Origin: an uncultured Bacteroidota bacterium
GTDB lineage: Bacteria > Bacteroidota > Bacteroidia > Bacteroidales > GWA2-32-17
Length of the DNA stretch: 46,996 bases
Assembly (NCBI GenBank): GCA_903872185.1
Contig: CAIQJL010000215.1
Span: 1 to 46,996 of the forward strand
Direction of reading: 5' to 3'
In this document: positions 26,654 to 34,849 of the stretch, in pieces
Layout of the letters: every line of letters starts with the position of its first letter
Numbering within the stretch: the stretch's first letter is position 1
Notes under the pieces: generated by a model
Told to the model about the DNA's origin: nothing
Databases searched by the model: none
What the model saw: the letters and a program-made list of their open reading frames with translations, nothing else
Program-made: the position numbers and the translations under genes

Positions 26654-28633
26654 ATGAGTAACAAATTACATTTAAACGAAATTCTTAGAATTAGCTCCAT
26701 AAGATATAGATTATTTTTAAGTTTTTTATTAATTACAAGTATTGCAGTGTTAGTTGTTATACTCAATAGCTATAATATGATAAAGAAGGATCAGATTCAA
26801 GAGGTTACTGAATCTCTTGATAATTTAAATGTCCTGTACTTACAGTATATTCGCGAAAACAATGGGTTTTTTTCTTATGAAATTATTAATTCAGATTTTT
26901 ACAAAACAGGAAAAAGTCAGTATTTAAAAAAGGGAGATTATTATCATAATTTAATCCACAATGAGCTGAATAAACTAAACTCATTTAAAATGATTTCTTC
27001 TTTTAACCTAGATTCAACTCTTTTTCAAATTAACAATAAATTCGAACATGGAATTTATTTATATAATGAACTCATTAGTTTAGTGAGAATAAGAGGATTT
27101 AAAGATTATGGAATTGAAGGGATAATGCGTGAAAACGTACATCGCTTAGAAAAAATGCCTGAAATAAATCAAATTAGTTTATTAAGTCTTAGGCGTCATG
27201 AAAAAGATTATATTATTAGAATGGATACCAACTATGTTAGAAAACTTAAAAATGTTGCGGCAGAAATGAAAAAAGAAATTAGCAATAGTCATTTAAATAA
27301 GCAGAGATCCCATGATGCGTTAAAATACCTAAACAATTATGTTAACCAATTTGAAATGCTTGTATTAGTTGATTATAGAATAGGTTTAAAAAAACATATT
27401 GGTTTAAAAGAACGTCTTGACATTAACGAAAAAGAACTTTCCGAACTATTCGTAAAAGCAATTCTTAATGCTAGAATTACACAAAATGAATTATTACACA
27501 GAATGCAGATATTATTAATTTATATTTCTGTATTTATAACAATTATAGGCTTTTTTGTTAGTTGGTGGATTTCCAGACAATTTACTAAGCCTATTGTTAT
27601 GTTATCATCATATATAGACCGCTTTGTTTCAACAAAATTTAAAAACGATGAAGAATTCTTAATAAATCCTTCTGAAGATGAAACCGGAAAATTAATTGTA
27701 AATTTTGGGATTCTAAAAAAAGAATTACTTGCACACATAAATGATCTGAATCAAAAAGTATTAGAAAGAACATCAGAAGTATCCGAACAAAAATCACTAA
27801 TTGAACGACAGAACAGAGTTATTGGCCAGCAAAATAAAAATGTTATGGCAAGTATTCGTTATGCCCGTCATATACAAGAAGCTATTTTGCCAGATGTTAA
27901 TTATATTTCATCTATTTTACCTGAATATGGAATATTCTACCAACCAAGGGATATTGTTAGCGGAGATTTTTATTTTATAGATGACTTTAGCGATAACAAA
28001 AAAGATAAAGTATTTATTGCAGTTGCAGATTGTACTGGACATGGAGTTCCTGGTGCTTTCATGAGCCTAATAGGACACAATGCCCTACATCAGGCTGTAA
28101 AAGTAAAAAAAATGTCTGACCCTGTTGCAATTCTTCAGCATCTTGATAAATCTATTCACAGCACATTGCACGAAAAAAACAGATACTCTAAAATAAATGA
28201 TGGCATGGATGTGGGAATCTGTGTGTGGGACAGGAAAACAAATTACATAGAATTTTCAGGCAGTAATACATCTTTATACATAATTAGAAATAATACTCTA
28301 ATTGAATATCCTGGCCAAAAATATTTAATTGGACATGTTTTTTTAGAAGAAAATAAACCAGAGCGCACTTTAACAAAGAAACGAATTCAAGTACTAGAAG
28401 GTGACATTATCTGTATGTCAACAGATGGATACTATGATCAGTTTGGTGGAATTGATGGTGGAAAAATGAAAAGAAAAATATTTAAACAACTCCTTGAATC
28501 AATAAATACATTGTCAGTTGAAAAACAAATAATTGAAATTAAAAAATATTTTGAAAGTTGGAAAGGAGATCATGAACAGATTGATGATGTTTTAGTTTTA
28601 TTATTTATTGTTAAAGCAGAAGCTAACAATTAG
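26654..28633 (+). CDS. Membrane sensor with HAMP and SpoIIE-type PP2C phosphatase
   Basis: The 659-residue protein has a membrane helix near residues 20-43, a helical extracytoplasmic region of about 240 residues, a second helix near 286-308, a HAMP-like segment (FTKPIVMLSSYIDRF), a coiled coil, and a C-terminal SpoIIE/PP2C phosphatase. The phosphatase begins with SIRYARHIQEAILP and has the metal-binding acidic motifs DIVSGDFYF and ADCTGHGVPGAFMS, plus DDVLVLLF near the end. It should dephosphorylate a Ser/Thr-phosphorylated partner, typically an anti-sigma antagonist, on an external signal. No anti-sigma or STAS gene is adjacent. Its stop overlaps that of the converging PiT gene (TTAG). Confidence 0.85.
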   Translation: MSNKLHLNEILRISSIRYRLFLSFLLITSIAVLVVILNSYNMIKKDQIQEVTESLDNLNVLYLQYIRENNGFFSYEIINSDFYKTGKSQYLKKGDYYHNLIHNELNKLNSFKMISSFNLDSTLFQINNKFEHGIYLYNELISLVRIRGFKDYGIEGIMRENVHRLEKMPEINQISLLSLRRHEKDYIIRMDTNYVRKLKNVAAEMKKEISNSHLNKQRSHDALKYLNNYVNQFEMLVLVDYRIGLKKHIGLKERLDINEKELSELFVKAILNARITQNELLHRMQILLIYISVFITIIGFFVSWWISRQFTKPIVMLSSYIDRFVSTKFKNDEEFLINPSEDETGKLIVNFGILKKELLAHINDLNQKVLERTSEVSEQKSLIERQNRVIGQQNKNVMASIRYARHIQEAILPDVNYISSILPEYGIFYQPRDIVSGDFYFIDDFSDNKKDKVFIAVADCTGHGVPGAFMSLIGHNALHQAVKVKKMSDPVAILQHLDKSIHSTLHEKNRYSKINDGMDVGICVWDRKTNYIEFSGSNTSLYIIRNNTLIEYPGQKYLIGHVFLEENKPERTLTKKRIQVLEGDIICMSTDGYYDQFGGIDGGKMKRKIFKQLLESINTLSVEKQIIEIKKYFESWKGDHEQIDDVLVLLFIVKAEANN

Positions 28634-30045
28634 CCAACAAATAATCTAAATAAAAGAAATAATCCACCTGAAAGTAATATTGTTACAGGTATAGTAACAA
28701 CCCAAGCTATTAAAATATTCTTAACTGTGCTGTATTGTAAATTTTTTCTCCCTCCATGAGCTAACATACTACCCGCAACACCTGAAGAAAGTACATGGGT
28801 TGTACTCACAGGTAATCCTAAAAGTGTTGAAATCCCAATCGTACTTGCTGCGACTAATTCTGCACTTGCTCCTTGAGCATAAGAAAGATGCGATTTTCCT
28901 ATTTTTTCACCAATTGTCACAACAATGCGTTTCCACCCTATCATAGTTCCTAAACCAAGTGATGTTGAAATTAATAAAATTACCCACCATGGAGCATATT
29001 CTGTATATCCAGACAATTCTTTTACGTTTTTCTTGAAATGATCAACTTCCTTTTCAGTTAAGCTAATTATTGCAACGTTTTTTAATGATTCACTTTTAAA
29101 AAACTTATCACTTAATTTGGCTATTGACAGAATGTTTTTTCTAACTCCAAATCTTTCAGAATAAGGAATTTCTTCTGGACCTTGAGATCTACCAAGTACA
29201 GATTTAATTGCAGTTACTTTTGTTCTCATATCTGCGAATACTTTATAATCTGCTGCATTCAATTTCACTGTATCAATTTTTGAAATATAATTTCCAAGAT
29301 AATTAATATTACCTGTCATGTTTGTTGTAATTTTTGAAGAATCTAATGCAAATTTAGCAGGTAAAAAAGCAATTAAAATTATCATTATTAAACCAACACC
29401 TTTTTGTCCATCATTTGAACCATGAGAAAAACTAACACTTGTACATGTTAATACAAGAAATGAACGAATCCAAAATGGAGGTTTTTTAACAGGATCAGGT
29501 TCAGCAAAAAACTTTTTCTTTTTAATTATTCTTTTGAATAAAAACATTAACAGCATAGTTAAACCTAAACCAATAAGAGGTGAAATCAATAGTGATAGAC
29601 CTGCATCTGTTACTTTTTTCCAATTTAAAGCGGCATCACCAGAAATAAACATAAATGCTATTCCAACTCCAAAAATAGAACCTAATAGGGTATGAGAACT
29701 AGAACAAGGAATACCGAAATACCATGTTGCAAGATTCCATACAATTGCAGTTAAAATTAAAGCCGCAATCATCGCAACACTATGATATATATTCTGATCT
29801 ACTAAAGCATCCATGGGAAGTAAATTAACTATTCCCATAGCAACTGCAATTCCTCCAAAATAAACACCAATAAAATTCCATATACCCGACCAAACAACGG
29901 CAACACTTGGTTTTAATGATCGCGTATAAATTACAGTAGCAACTGCATTTGCAGTATCGTGAAATCCATTAATAAATTCAAAAACTAAAGCTGCAAGTAT
30001 AACTACAACTAATAAAACTGATAATCCAATTGATAATCCAAACAT
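28630..30045 (-). CDS. pit: PiT-family inorganic phosphate transporter
   Basis: The 471-residue low-affinity phosphate permease has the two PiT repeats. The N-terminal one has FINGFHDTANAVAT and GIPCSSSHTLLGS; the C-terminal one has SAELVAASTIG and LPVSTTHVLSSGVAG. A hydrophilic insert of about 110 residues (roughly 225-335) lies between them, as in Bacteroidota PiT proteins. Start at the ATG at 30045. Upstream is an array of TTAAC repeats with 11-bp period, like a Pho box, and the PhoU operon lies 413 bases further up on the same strand, so phosphate control is likely. Confidence 0.93.
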   Translation of the reverse strand: MFGLSIGLSVLLVVVILAALVFEFINGFHDTANAVATVIYTRSLKPSVAVVWSGIWNFIGVYFGGIAVAMGIVNLLPMDALVDQNIYHSVAMIAALILTAIVWNLATWYFGIPCSSSHTLLGSIFGVGIAFMFISGDAALNWKKVTDAGLSLLISPLIGLGLTMLLMFLFKRIIKKKKFFAEPDPVKKPPFWIRSFLVLTCTSVSFSHGSNDGQKGVGLIMIILIAFLPAKFALDSSKITTNMTGNINYLGNYISKIDTVKLNAADYKVFADMRTKVTAIKSVLGRSQGPEEIPYSERFGVRKNILSIAKLSDKFFKSESLKNVAIISLTEKEVDHFKKNVKELSGYTEYAPWWVILLISTSLGLGTMIGWKRIVVTIGEKIGKSHLSYAQGASAELVAASTIGISTLLGLPVSTTHVLSSGVAGSMLAHGGRKNLQYSTVKNILIAWVVTIPVTILLSGGLFLLFRLFVG

Positions 30046-30458
30046 AATTATAAAGGTTTATTTTAATTATACAAATTACTCTCTTTACTTTTATTTTAAC
30101 ATTAACTTACTGTTAAGTTACCGTTAAGTTTATGTAACTAGAGTGCTTTTTTCAGATTTACTTCATGTTTGGAAAAATTAATATGATGCGCTCATTAATT
30201 TCTTGTCTTAAAGCATTTTTAATATTTGTGAAGATTTTTTAAGTTGTTTTCTATAATTGGAATTAGTAATTCCTAAATTCTTGCATTAGATATTAAAAGA
30301 ATGTCATGCTATTTTTTTAAGTATTTAAAACTGTAAATACACTTTACTTAAACCGAGAACCTAATTTAACTTCGTAATATTATTCATTATGTTTAAACAA
30401 ATTGTTATGAAAACTTATTTTTATGTTAATGAAACTTTTTATTAAATTTTCAATTAAT
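30046..30458. other. Intergenic region between phoU and pit
   Basis: This 413-base stretch has no gene. Next to pit it holds the Pho-box-like array and a weak TAATTTG -7 candidate (30072-30079 region). Further up are two perfect inverted repeats: GGAATTA-G-TAATTCC (30259-30273) and GTATTTA-AAACTG-TAAATAC (30321-30340). The second could be a weak phoU operon terminator but has no clean T-tract. Confidence 0.6.
30101..30127 (-). promoter_or_regulatory. Pho-box-like repeat array upstream of pit
   Basis: Read toward pit, TTAAC (30127-30123), TTAAC (30116-30112) and TTAAT (30105-30101) recur with exactly 11-bp period (TTAAC-N6-TTAAC-N6-TTAAT). PhoB-family winged-helix regulators bind 11-bp direct repeats as head-to-tail dimers. 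The array lies 56-82 bases before the pit start. Confidence 0.6.
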
Positions 30459-31118
30459 TTAATTTTTTTGAACAACCATAATTTTTGAATGAAAATAAAA
30501 AACCATTTCTTCAACAATGTTCTGAATATTGTCACATGTTCTATCTAATTTTCTTATAATAGATAGAGTATTCACAGCCATCTTTACTTCACTTTGATTG
30601 GCATTAATGTATTCGGCGACTATTTCACTAGAATCTTTATTTAATTTTTTAATTGTTTCTTTTTTACCAAAATTAGTTTTCAATAATTCATTGTTTTCCT
30701 TTTCGAAAGTTTCAAGTGTATCTGTTAATAAATTAACGCAAATTTCAAACATCTCAAATACCCGACATGATTTTAATAACTTTTCAGAAAAAGGCAATTC
30801 CTGATCCTCAATTAATTTTGAAATACTAAATGCATAATCGCCAATCTTTTCTAAGTTGTTGTTTAATTTAAGAACCACTAATACAAATTTCAAATCAACT
30901 TTGATTGGATTTTGTTGAACTAATATACTTTCACATTCTTTATCAATTTTCAATTCTAAAGTATTTAATAATTTTTCATTTACTTCAATATTATAAACAA
31001 TATTTTTATCGAAATTTTTTAAAGCAAGTTGAGATTTACTGATTTGACTAATAACAATATTCCACATCTCAACAATATTTTCTTTTAATTCTTTAATTTC
31101 TGTTTCTAAATGATTCAT
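30459..31118 (-). CDS. phoU: PhoU-family phosphate signalling protein
   Basis: The 219-residue helical protein has the two PhoU three-helix repeats, each with its metal-binding motif: LEKIGDYAFSISKL in the first and LDRTCDNIQNIVEE in the second. PhoU normally links phosphate transporters to the PhoR kinase and keeps the Pho regulon off when phosphate is plentiful. It starts 9 bases after the stand-alone DNA-binding ORF and closes the regulator operon. No PstSCAB genes are in the window; the likely transporter partner is PiT downstream. Confidence 0.88.
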   Translation of the reverse strand: MNHLETEIKELKENIVEMWNIVISQISKSQLALKNFDKNIVYNIEVNEKLLNTLELKIDKECESILVQQNPIKVDLKFVLVVLKLNNNLEKIGDYAFSISKLIEDQELPFSEKLLKSCRVFEMFEICVNLLTDTLETFEKENNELLKTNFGKKETIKKLNKDSSEIVAEYINANQSEVKMAVNTLSIIRKLDRTCDNIQNIVEEMVFYFHSKIMVVQKN

Positions 31119-31127
31119 AATATATTT

Positions 31128-31418
31128 TTAATTTTTTATTGTAATGCTTTCAACAGTTAATTTGTATCCTACGCCAATAATATTTCTAATAATATTTTTA
31201 TCTATTTTTTTTCTAAGATGCGAAATATGGACATCTACAGTTCTTTCTTTTGACTGCGAATTTTCTCCCCAAAGAATATTATAAATTTGTTTTCTTGAAT
31301 AAACTTTACCTGGGGTTATAGATAATAAATGAAGTAACTCAAATTCTTTTAATGGTAGTTCTAATCTTTCACCATCTTTTAAAACAATATATTTTTCTGT
31401 ATCAATTTCTATTCTCAT
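31128..31418 (-). CDS. Stand-alone OmpR/PhoB-type winged-helix DNA-binding protein
   Basis: The 96-residue protein is a complete Trans_reg_C domain: LPLKEFELLHLLSITPGKV, SRKQIYNILWG, the recognition helix in KERTVDVHISHLRKKI, and the wing IRNIIGVGYKL. It has no receiver domain. It begins with its own ATG 13 bases after the stop of a receiver-only ORF. It aligns with the C-terminal half of the complete regulator two genes upstream, starting right after that protein's interdomain linker. It could bind the same TTAAC repeats constitutively, or be recruited by the separate receiver. Confidence 0.85.
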   Translation of the reverse strand: MRIEIDTEKYIVLKDGERLELPLKEFELLHLLSITPGKVYSRKQIYNILWGENSQSKERTVDVHISHLRKKIDKNIIRNIIGVGYKLTVESITIKN

Positions 31419-31431
31419 TTTCTGCTAATTT

Positions 31432-31812
31432 TCAATGTTGTATCTTGTTATTTAAAACCTCGGCAACTGTACTTAGCAATAATTTTAGAGAAACAGGTTT
31501 ATTTATGTATTGTGCTCCACCAGCATAATGAGCAGTAAGTGCAAGATATTCATCGCTATCTGCAGTAAGAAAAATAACTGGAATGTTTTTAATTAATTCA
31601 TTTCGTTTTATTCTTCTGCACATTTCAATTCCATCAATTTCTGGCATTCTTATATCGGCAATTATTACATCAGGTATATGATGAATTGCCTTTTCAATCC
31701 CTTCTTTAGCATTAGACGCAGTAAACACTTCATATCCATGTTTATTGAAATTATATGAAACAAATTCAAGTATGTCATTTTCATCATCTACTATAAGTAT
31801 TTTTTTGTGCAT
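31432..31812 (-). CDS. Stand-alone response regulator receiver domain
   Basis: The 126-residue protein is a full receiver: acidic pair in LIVDDENDI, phospho-acceptor Asp in IIADIRMPEIDG, switch Thr in FLTADS and Lys in INKPVS. It ends immediately after the last helix. All catalytic residues are intact, so it should accept phosphate. Relative to the complete neighbour, the alpha4-beta5 face has AQYINKP in place of DDYLKKP, so dimerisation may differ. It lies 73 bases after the complete regulator and 13 before the DNA-binding ORF. Confidence 0.85.
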   Translation of the reverse strand: MHKKILIVDDENDILEFVSYNFNKHGYEVFTASNAKEGIEKAIHHIPDVIIADIRMPEIDGIEMCRRIKRNELIKNIPVIFLTADSDEYLALTAHYAGGAQYINKPVSLKLLLSTVAEVLNNKIQH

Positions 31813-31885
31813 TAATAACTTTTTAGAATTTTATAAAATATCAATCTGTATAATGTTATTTCAAAGTCAATTGTTTTATAAAAAA

Positions 31886-32584
31886 CTACCAATCCATAAA
31901 TTTATATCCAACACCCTTTTGAGTTCTAATAAAATCTTCACCCAATTTTTCTCTTAGTTTTCTAATATGAACATCAATTGTTCTTTCACCCGAAGAATTA
32001 TTATCACCCCATATTTTATTAAATATTTCATCACGGGTAAATACTTTATCTGGTTTTGATGCTAACATTGCTAATAATTCGAACTCTTTACGAGGAAGAT
32101 TTACTTCTTTATTATTAACCATTACCACATATTTTTCTCGATTAATTAATAATTTTCCATTTAACAAAACAGTATCTTTTGGTTTTATAAAAACAGCATC
32201 AGCTCTTTTTCTATAGAGCATTGATTTTAATTTTGCAACCAGCACTCTTGGGCTTACTGGCTTTTTTAAATAATCATCACCGCCAGCTTCAAATCCGGCA
32301 ATTTGAGAATAATCCTCACTACGTGCTGTTAAGAAAAGTATTAATGTAGAATCAAGTTTGGATTCTTTGCGCATTTCAATACAAGTCATTATGCCATCCA
32401 TTTCAGGCATCATAATATCCAATAAAATTATGTTTGGCAATTTTTCTTTTGCTAGTTTTAAACCCTCAATGCCGTTTCTAGCCGAATATACAGTAAAATC
32501 GGCTTTAACTAAATTATACGTAAGAAATTCGTGAATACTTTCTTCGTCATCCACTATTAAAACAGAGTTTTGTAATTCTTTCAT
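31886..32584 (-). CDS. PhoB/OmpR-type response regulator
   Basis: The 232-residue regulator has an N-terminal receiver (VLIVDDEES, phospho-acceptor in IILLDIMMPEMDG, FLTARS, DDYLKKPVS) and a C-terminal winged helix (LPRKEFELLAML, GERTIDVHIRKLREKL, QKGVGYKF). Length and architecture fit PhoB. It heads an operon with the split receiver, split DNA-binding protein and phoU, and sits beside a TTAAC-repeat array, which makes a phosphate-response role likely. No histidine kinase is adjacent, so the PhoR partner must lie elsewhere. Confidence 0.88.
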   Translation of the reverse strand: MKELQNSVLIVDDEESIHEFLTYNLVKADFTVYSARNGIEGLKLAKEKLPNIILLDIMMPEMDGIMTCIEMRKESKLDSTLILFLTARSEDYSQIAGFEAGGDDYLKKPVSPRVLVAKLKSMLYRKRADAVFIKPKDTVLLNGKLLINREKYVVMVNNKEVNLPRKEFELLAMLASKPDKVFTRDEIFNKIWGDNNSSGERTIDVHIRKLREKLGEDFIRTQKGVGYKFMDW

Positions 32585-32909
32585 AATTAATCTTTAGACC
32601 TTTTATTCAATGTAAAATTATTTCTTTTGCATTAACTGAATATTAACAGTATATTATCTAATAGTTATTAAAACGAGATTATACTTTTGGTTTTAGTAAT
32701 AGAGAATTAATCTTTAGTTAACTATTAATTTATATCATTAAAATAGTTTTGTATAAAATTATATTCATTGAATTTTAAAATAAATACCATTTTCTTCAAG
32801 CAACTAATTAAAGCCTTTATCTCTCCTCTTAATATATTTTATTCTGCTTGTTTCACGATGTTATTATACTTCTTACACTATTATTCAATATTTATATCAT
32901 GATTTTTTT
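32585..32909. other. Divergent control region between the regulator and PlcP-like operons
   Basis: This 325-base, very AT-rich region separates the minus-strand regulator operon from the plus-strand lipid operon. It contains the TTAAC-repeat array (32632-32658) and a plus-strand TACTTTTG (32682-32689) matching TAnnTTTG. If that is the promoter, the lipid operon has a leader of about 210 bases. No open frame is seen. Confidence 0.55.
32632..32658 (+). promoter_or_regulatory. Pho-box-like repeat array between the two operons
   Basis: TTAAC (32632), TTAAC (32643) and TTATC (32654) recur with 11-bp period, and a weaker TTATT follows at 32665. The orientation points toward the PlcP-like operon, matching the orientation of the other arrays relative to their genes, but the site could serve both directions. 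Confidence 0.5.
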
Positions 32910-33776
32910 ATGCAAGAAAAATTAAAAAAAGAAAAAAGAAAAGTAGATATTCTGGTTATTTCAGATGTTCATTTGGGGACATATGGATGTCACAGCAAGG
33001 AACTTCTAAAATATATAAAAAGCATTAAGCCAAATACAGTTATATTAAATGGAGATATAATAGACATGTGGCAGTTTAGTAAAAGATACTGGCCAAAATC
33101 GCATATGAAGGTAATTCATAAGATAATTAAGTGGATTAGTGAAGGAGTCAAAGTATACTATATAACCGGAAATCATGACGAAATGCTTAGGAAATTTGCT
33201 GGATTTAAAATGGGCTCACTAATAATTGATAACAAATTATTAGTTGAGATTGATGGTAAAAAAACTTGGATTTTTCATGGTGATGTGTTCGATGTTACGA
33301 TGAAAAACTCGAAATGGCTTACAAAATTAGGATCACATGAGTACGATTTGCTAATACTTATAAATGCAGTCTGTAACTGGATTTCTGTAAAAGTGGGAAG
33401 AGGAAAAATATCTTTATCGAAAAACATAAAAAATAGCGTAAAACAAGCAGTGAGTTTTATAAATGATTTTGAAAAAACGGCAACAGATATAGCAATTTCA
33501 AATGGATATGATTATGTATTATGCGGTCACATACATCACCCAGAAATGAAAACTATAAAAACCGAAAAAGGACAAGTTGAATACTTAAACTCCGGTGATT
33601 GGATAGAAAATTTAACAGCTCTGGAATACAACGATAAAAAATGGAGCATCTTTCAATATAAAGATAAAGATTTTGAAAATGACGAAATAGATGAAGTTGA
33701 TGATGAAATATTGATGATGAGCAATAATCAAATTTTCAAACAAATGCTTTGTGAATTCTCTATAATAGCAAACTAA
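32910..33776 (+). CDS. PlcP-like metallophosphoesterase
   Basis: The 288-residue cytoplasmic phosphoesterase has all dinuclear-metal motifs: SDVHLG (Asp19, His21), NGDIID (Asp49), GNHDE (Asn88, His89), FHGD (His123) and CGHIHH (His207, His209). The intervening pattern (LGTYGC, YWPKSH, INDFE, NSGDW) matches the PlcP phospholipase C family, often annotated as UDP-2,3-diacylglucosamine hydrolase, rather than true LpxH, which has GNRDF. PlcP removes the head group from phospholipids to give diacylglycerol under phosphate shortage. A glycosyltransferase follows 13 bases later, the arrangement known for PlcP-Agt lipid remodelling. LpxH-like activity is the alternative. Confidence 0.75.
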   Translation: MQEKLKKEKRKVDILVISDVHLGTYGCHSKELLKYIKSIKPNTVILNGDIIDMWQFSKRYWPKSHMKVIHKIIKWISEGVKVYYITGNHDEMLRKFAGFKMGSLIIDNKLLVEIDGKKTWIFHGDVFDVTMKNSKWLTKLGSHEYDLLILINAVCNWISVKVGRGKISLSKNIKNSVKQAVSFINDFEKTATDIAISNGYDYVLCGHIHHPEMKTIKTEKGQVEYLNSGDWIENLTALEYNDKKWSIFQYKDKDFENDEIDEVDDEILMMSNNQIFKQMLCEFSIIAN

Positions 33777-33789
33777 AAAATTAAAAAAC

Positions 33790-34830
33790 ATGAAGATTTT
33801 ATACGCAATTCAGGGAACAGGAAATGGCCACATAACAAGAGCTATTGAAATAATACCATATTTACAAAAAAAAGGAGATTTAGATATACTTATAAGCGGT
33901 ATACAATCTGATATTGAATTACCATTTAAAGTTAAATACAAATTAAATGGTCTTTCATTCATTTTCGGAAAACAAGGAGGTGTTGACATCTGGAAAACAT
34001 ATTGGAAAATGAATTCTAATAAGTTAAGGAAAGAAATTAAAGCTTTAGATTTAACAAAATACGATTTAATTATTAATGATTTTGAACCAGTTTCGGCTTG
34101 GGCTGCAATAAGAGATAAAAAACCCTGTATAGGCCTAAGCAATCAAGTAGCAACACTACATCCTTTGGCACCAAAACCAAAAAATAATGACTTAATTGGT
34201 AGATTAGTTTTACAAAAGTATGCACCTTCTTCCTTCAATTATGGGTTTCATTTTAAAAGTTTAGATAACAATATATACACCCCAATTATAAGAAAAGAAG
34301 TAAGAGAAATAACAACCACAAAAGATGGGCACTATACAGTTTATCTGCCTTCTTATGACGATAAGCAAATTTTAAAAAACTTAAGTAAAATTGAAAGCGT
34401 TAACTGGGAAGTTTTTTCAAAACACTGCAAGAAAAGAAAAAAAGTAAGAAATATAACAATTCATCCTATTAATCAGGAATCGTTTTTAAAAAGCATGGCT
34501 GCAAGCACTGGAGTTCTTTGTAATGCAGGATTTGCGACTACAAGCGAGGCTTTATTTTTGAAAAAGAAATTACTAGTTATTCCTATGAAAAAGCAATATG
34601 AACAAAAGTGTAATGCCGAAATGCTTAAAAGTATGGGAGTGAGAGTTATTAAAAAATTAAACAAAGAAAACCATATTAATATATACGAATGGATAAGATC
34701 TAAAAAAATTATAACGGTAGATTATCCAGATATAACGGAAAAAATTATAGAGACTATTTTTGAAAATCATTTAGGAAAAGATACTTTGGATAAAAATTTT
34801 ACTAAGGCAAATTATAGCCTTTTTCAATAA
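33790..34830 (+). CDS. GT28/MurG-like glycosyltransferase, candidate diacylglycerol glycosyltransferase
   Basis: The 346-residue GT-B enzyme has an N-terminal GTGNGHITRAIEI glycine loop (residues 9-14 GTGNGH) and a C-terminal donor site with LCNAGFATTSEALFLKKK, then IPMKKQYEQKCNAEML, as in MurG and MGDG-synthase-type families. It also resembles the uncharacterised MJ1255-type family. It has no membrane segment or signal peptide, so it would work on the inner face of the membrane. Between a PlcP-like enzyme and a GH1 enzyme, transfer of a sugar to diacylglycerol is the best-supported guess. Donor and acceptor are not established. Confidence 0.7.
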   Translation: MKILYAIQGTGNGHITRAIEIIPYLQKKGDLDILISGIQSDIELPFKVKYKLNGLSFIFGKQGGVDIWKTYWKMNSNKLRKEIKALDLTKYDLIINDFEPVSAWAAIRDKKPCIGLSNQVATLHPLAPKPKNNDLIGRLVLQKYAPSSFNYGFHFKSLDNNIYTPIIRKEVREITTTKDGHYTVYLPSYDDKQILKNLSKIESVNWEVFSKHCKKRKKVRNITIHPINQESFLKSMAASTGVLCNAGFATTSEALFLKKKLLVIPMKKQYEQKCNAEMLKSMGVRVIKKLNKENHINIYEWIRSKKIITVDYPDITEKIIETIFENHLGKDTLDKNFTKANYSLFQ

Positions 34831-34849
34831 ATACATTTTTAATCTTTTG

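Noticed and set aside
31128-31812. Reading the split regulator as one gene broken by a frameshift
   Set aside because: The receiver frame ends in TGA and the DNA-binding frame has a TAG slightly further downstream, so no single shift gives a continuous frame. Both domains are complete, and the linker is simply absent.
32910-33776. Annotation as LpxH (UDP-2,3-diacylglucosamine hydrolase)
   Set aside because: The motifs SDVHLGTYGC, GNHDE, CGHIHH and NSGDW follow the PlcP pattern, whereas LpxH has GNRDF; the next gene is a glycosyltransferase and the context is phosphate-related. LpxH-like activity remains a minor alternative.
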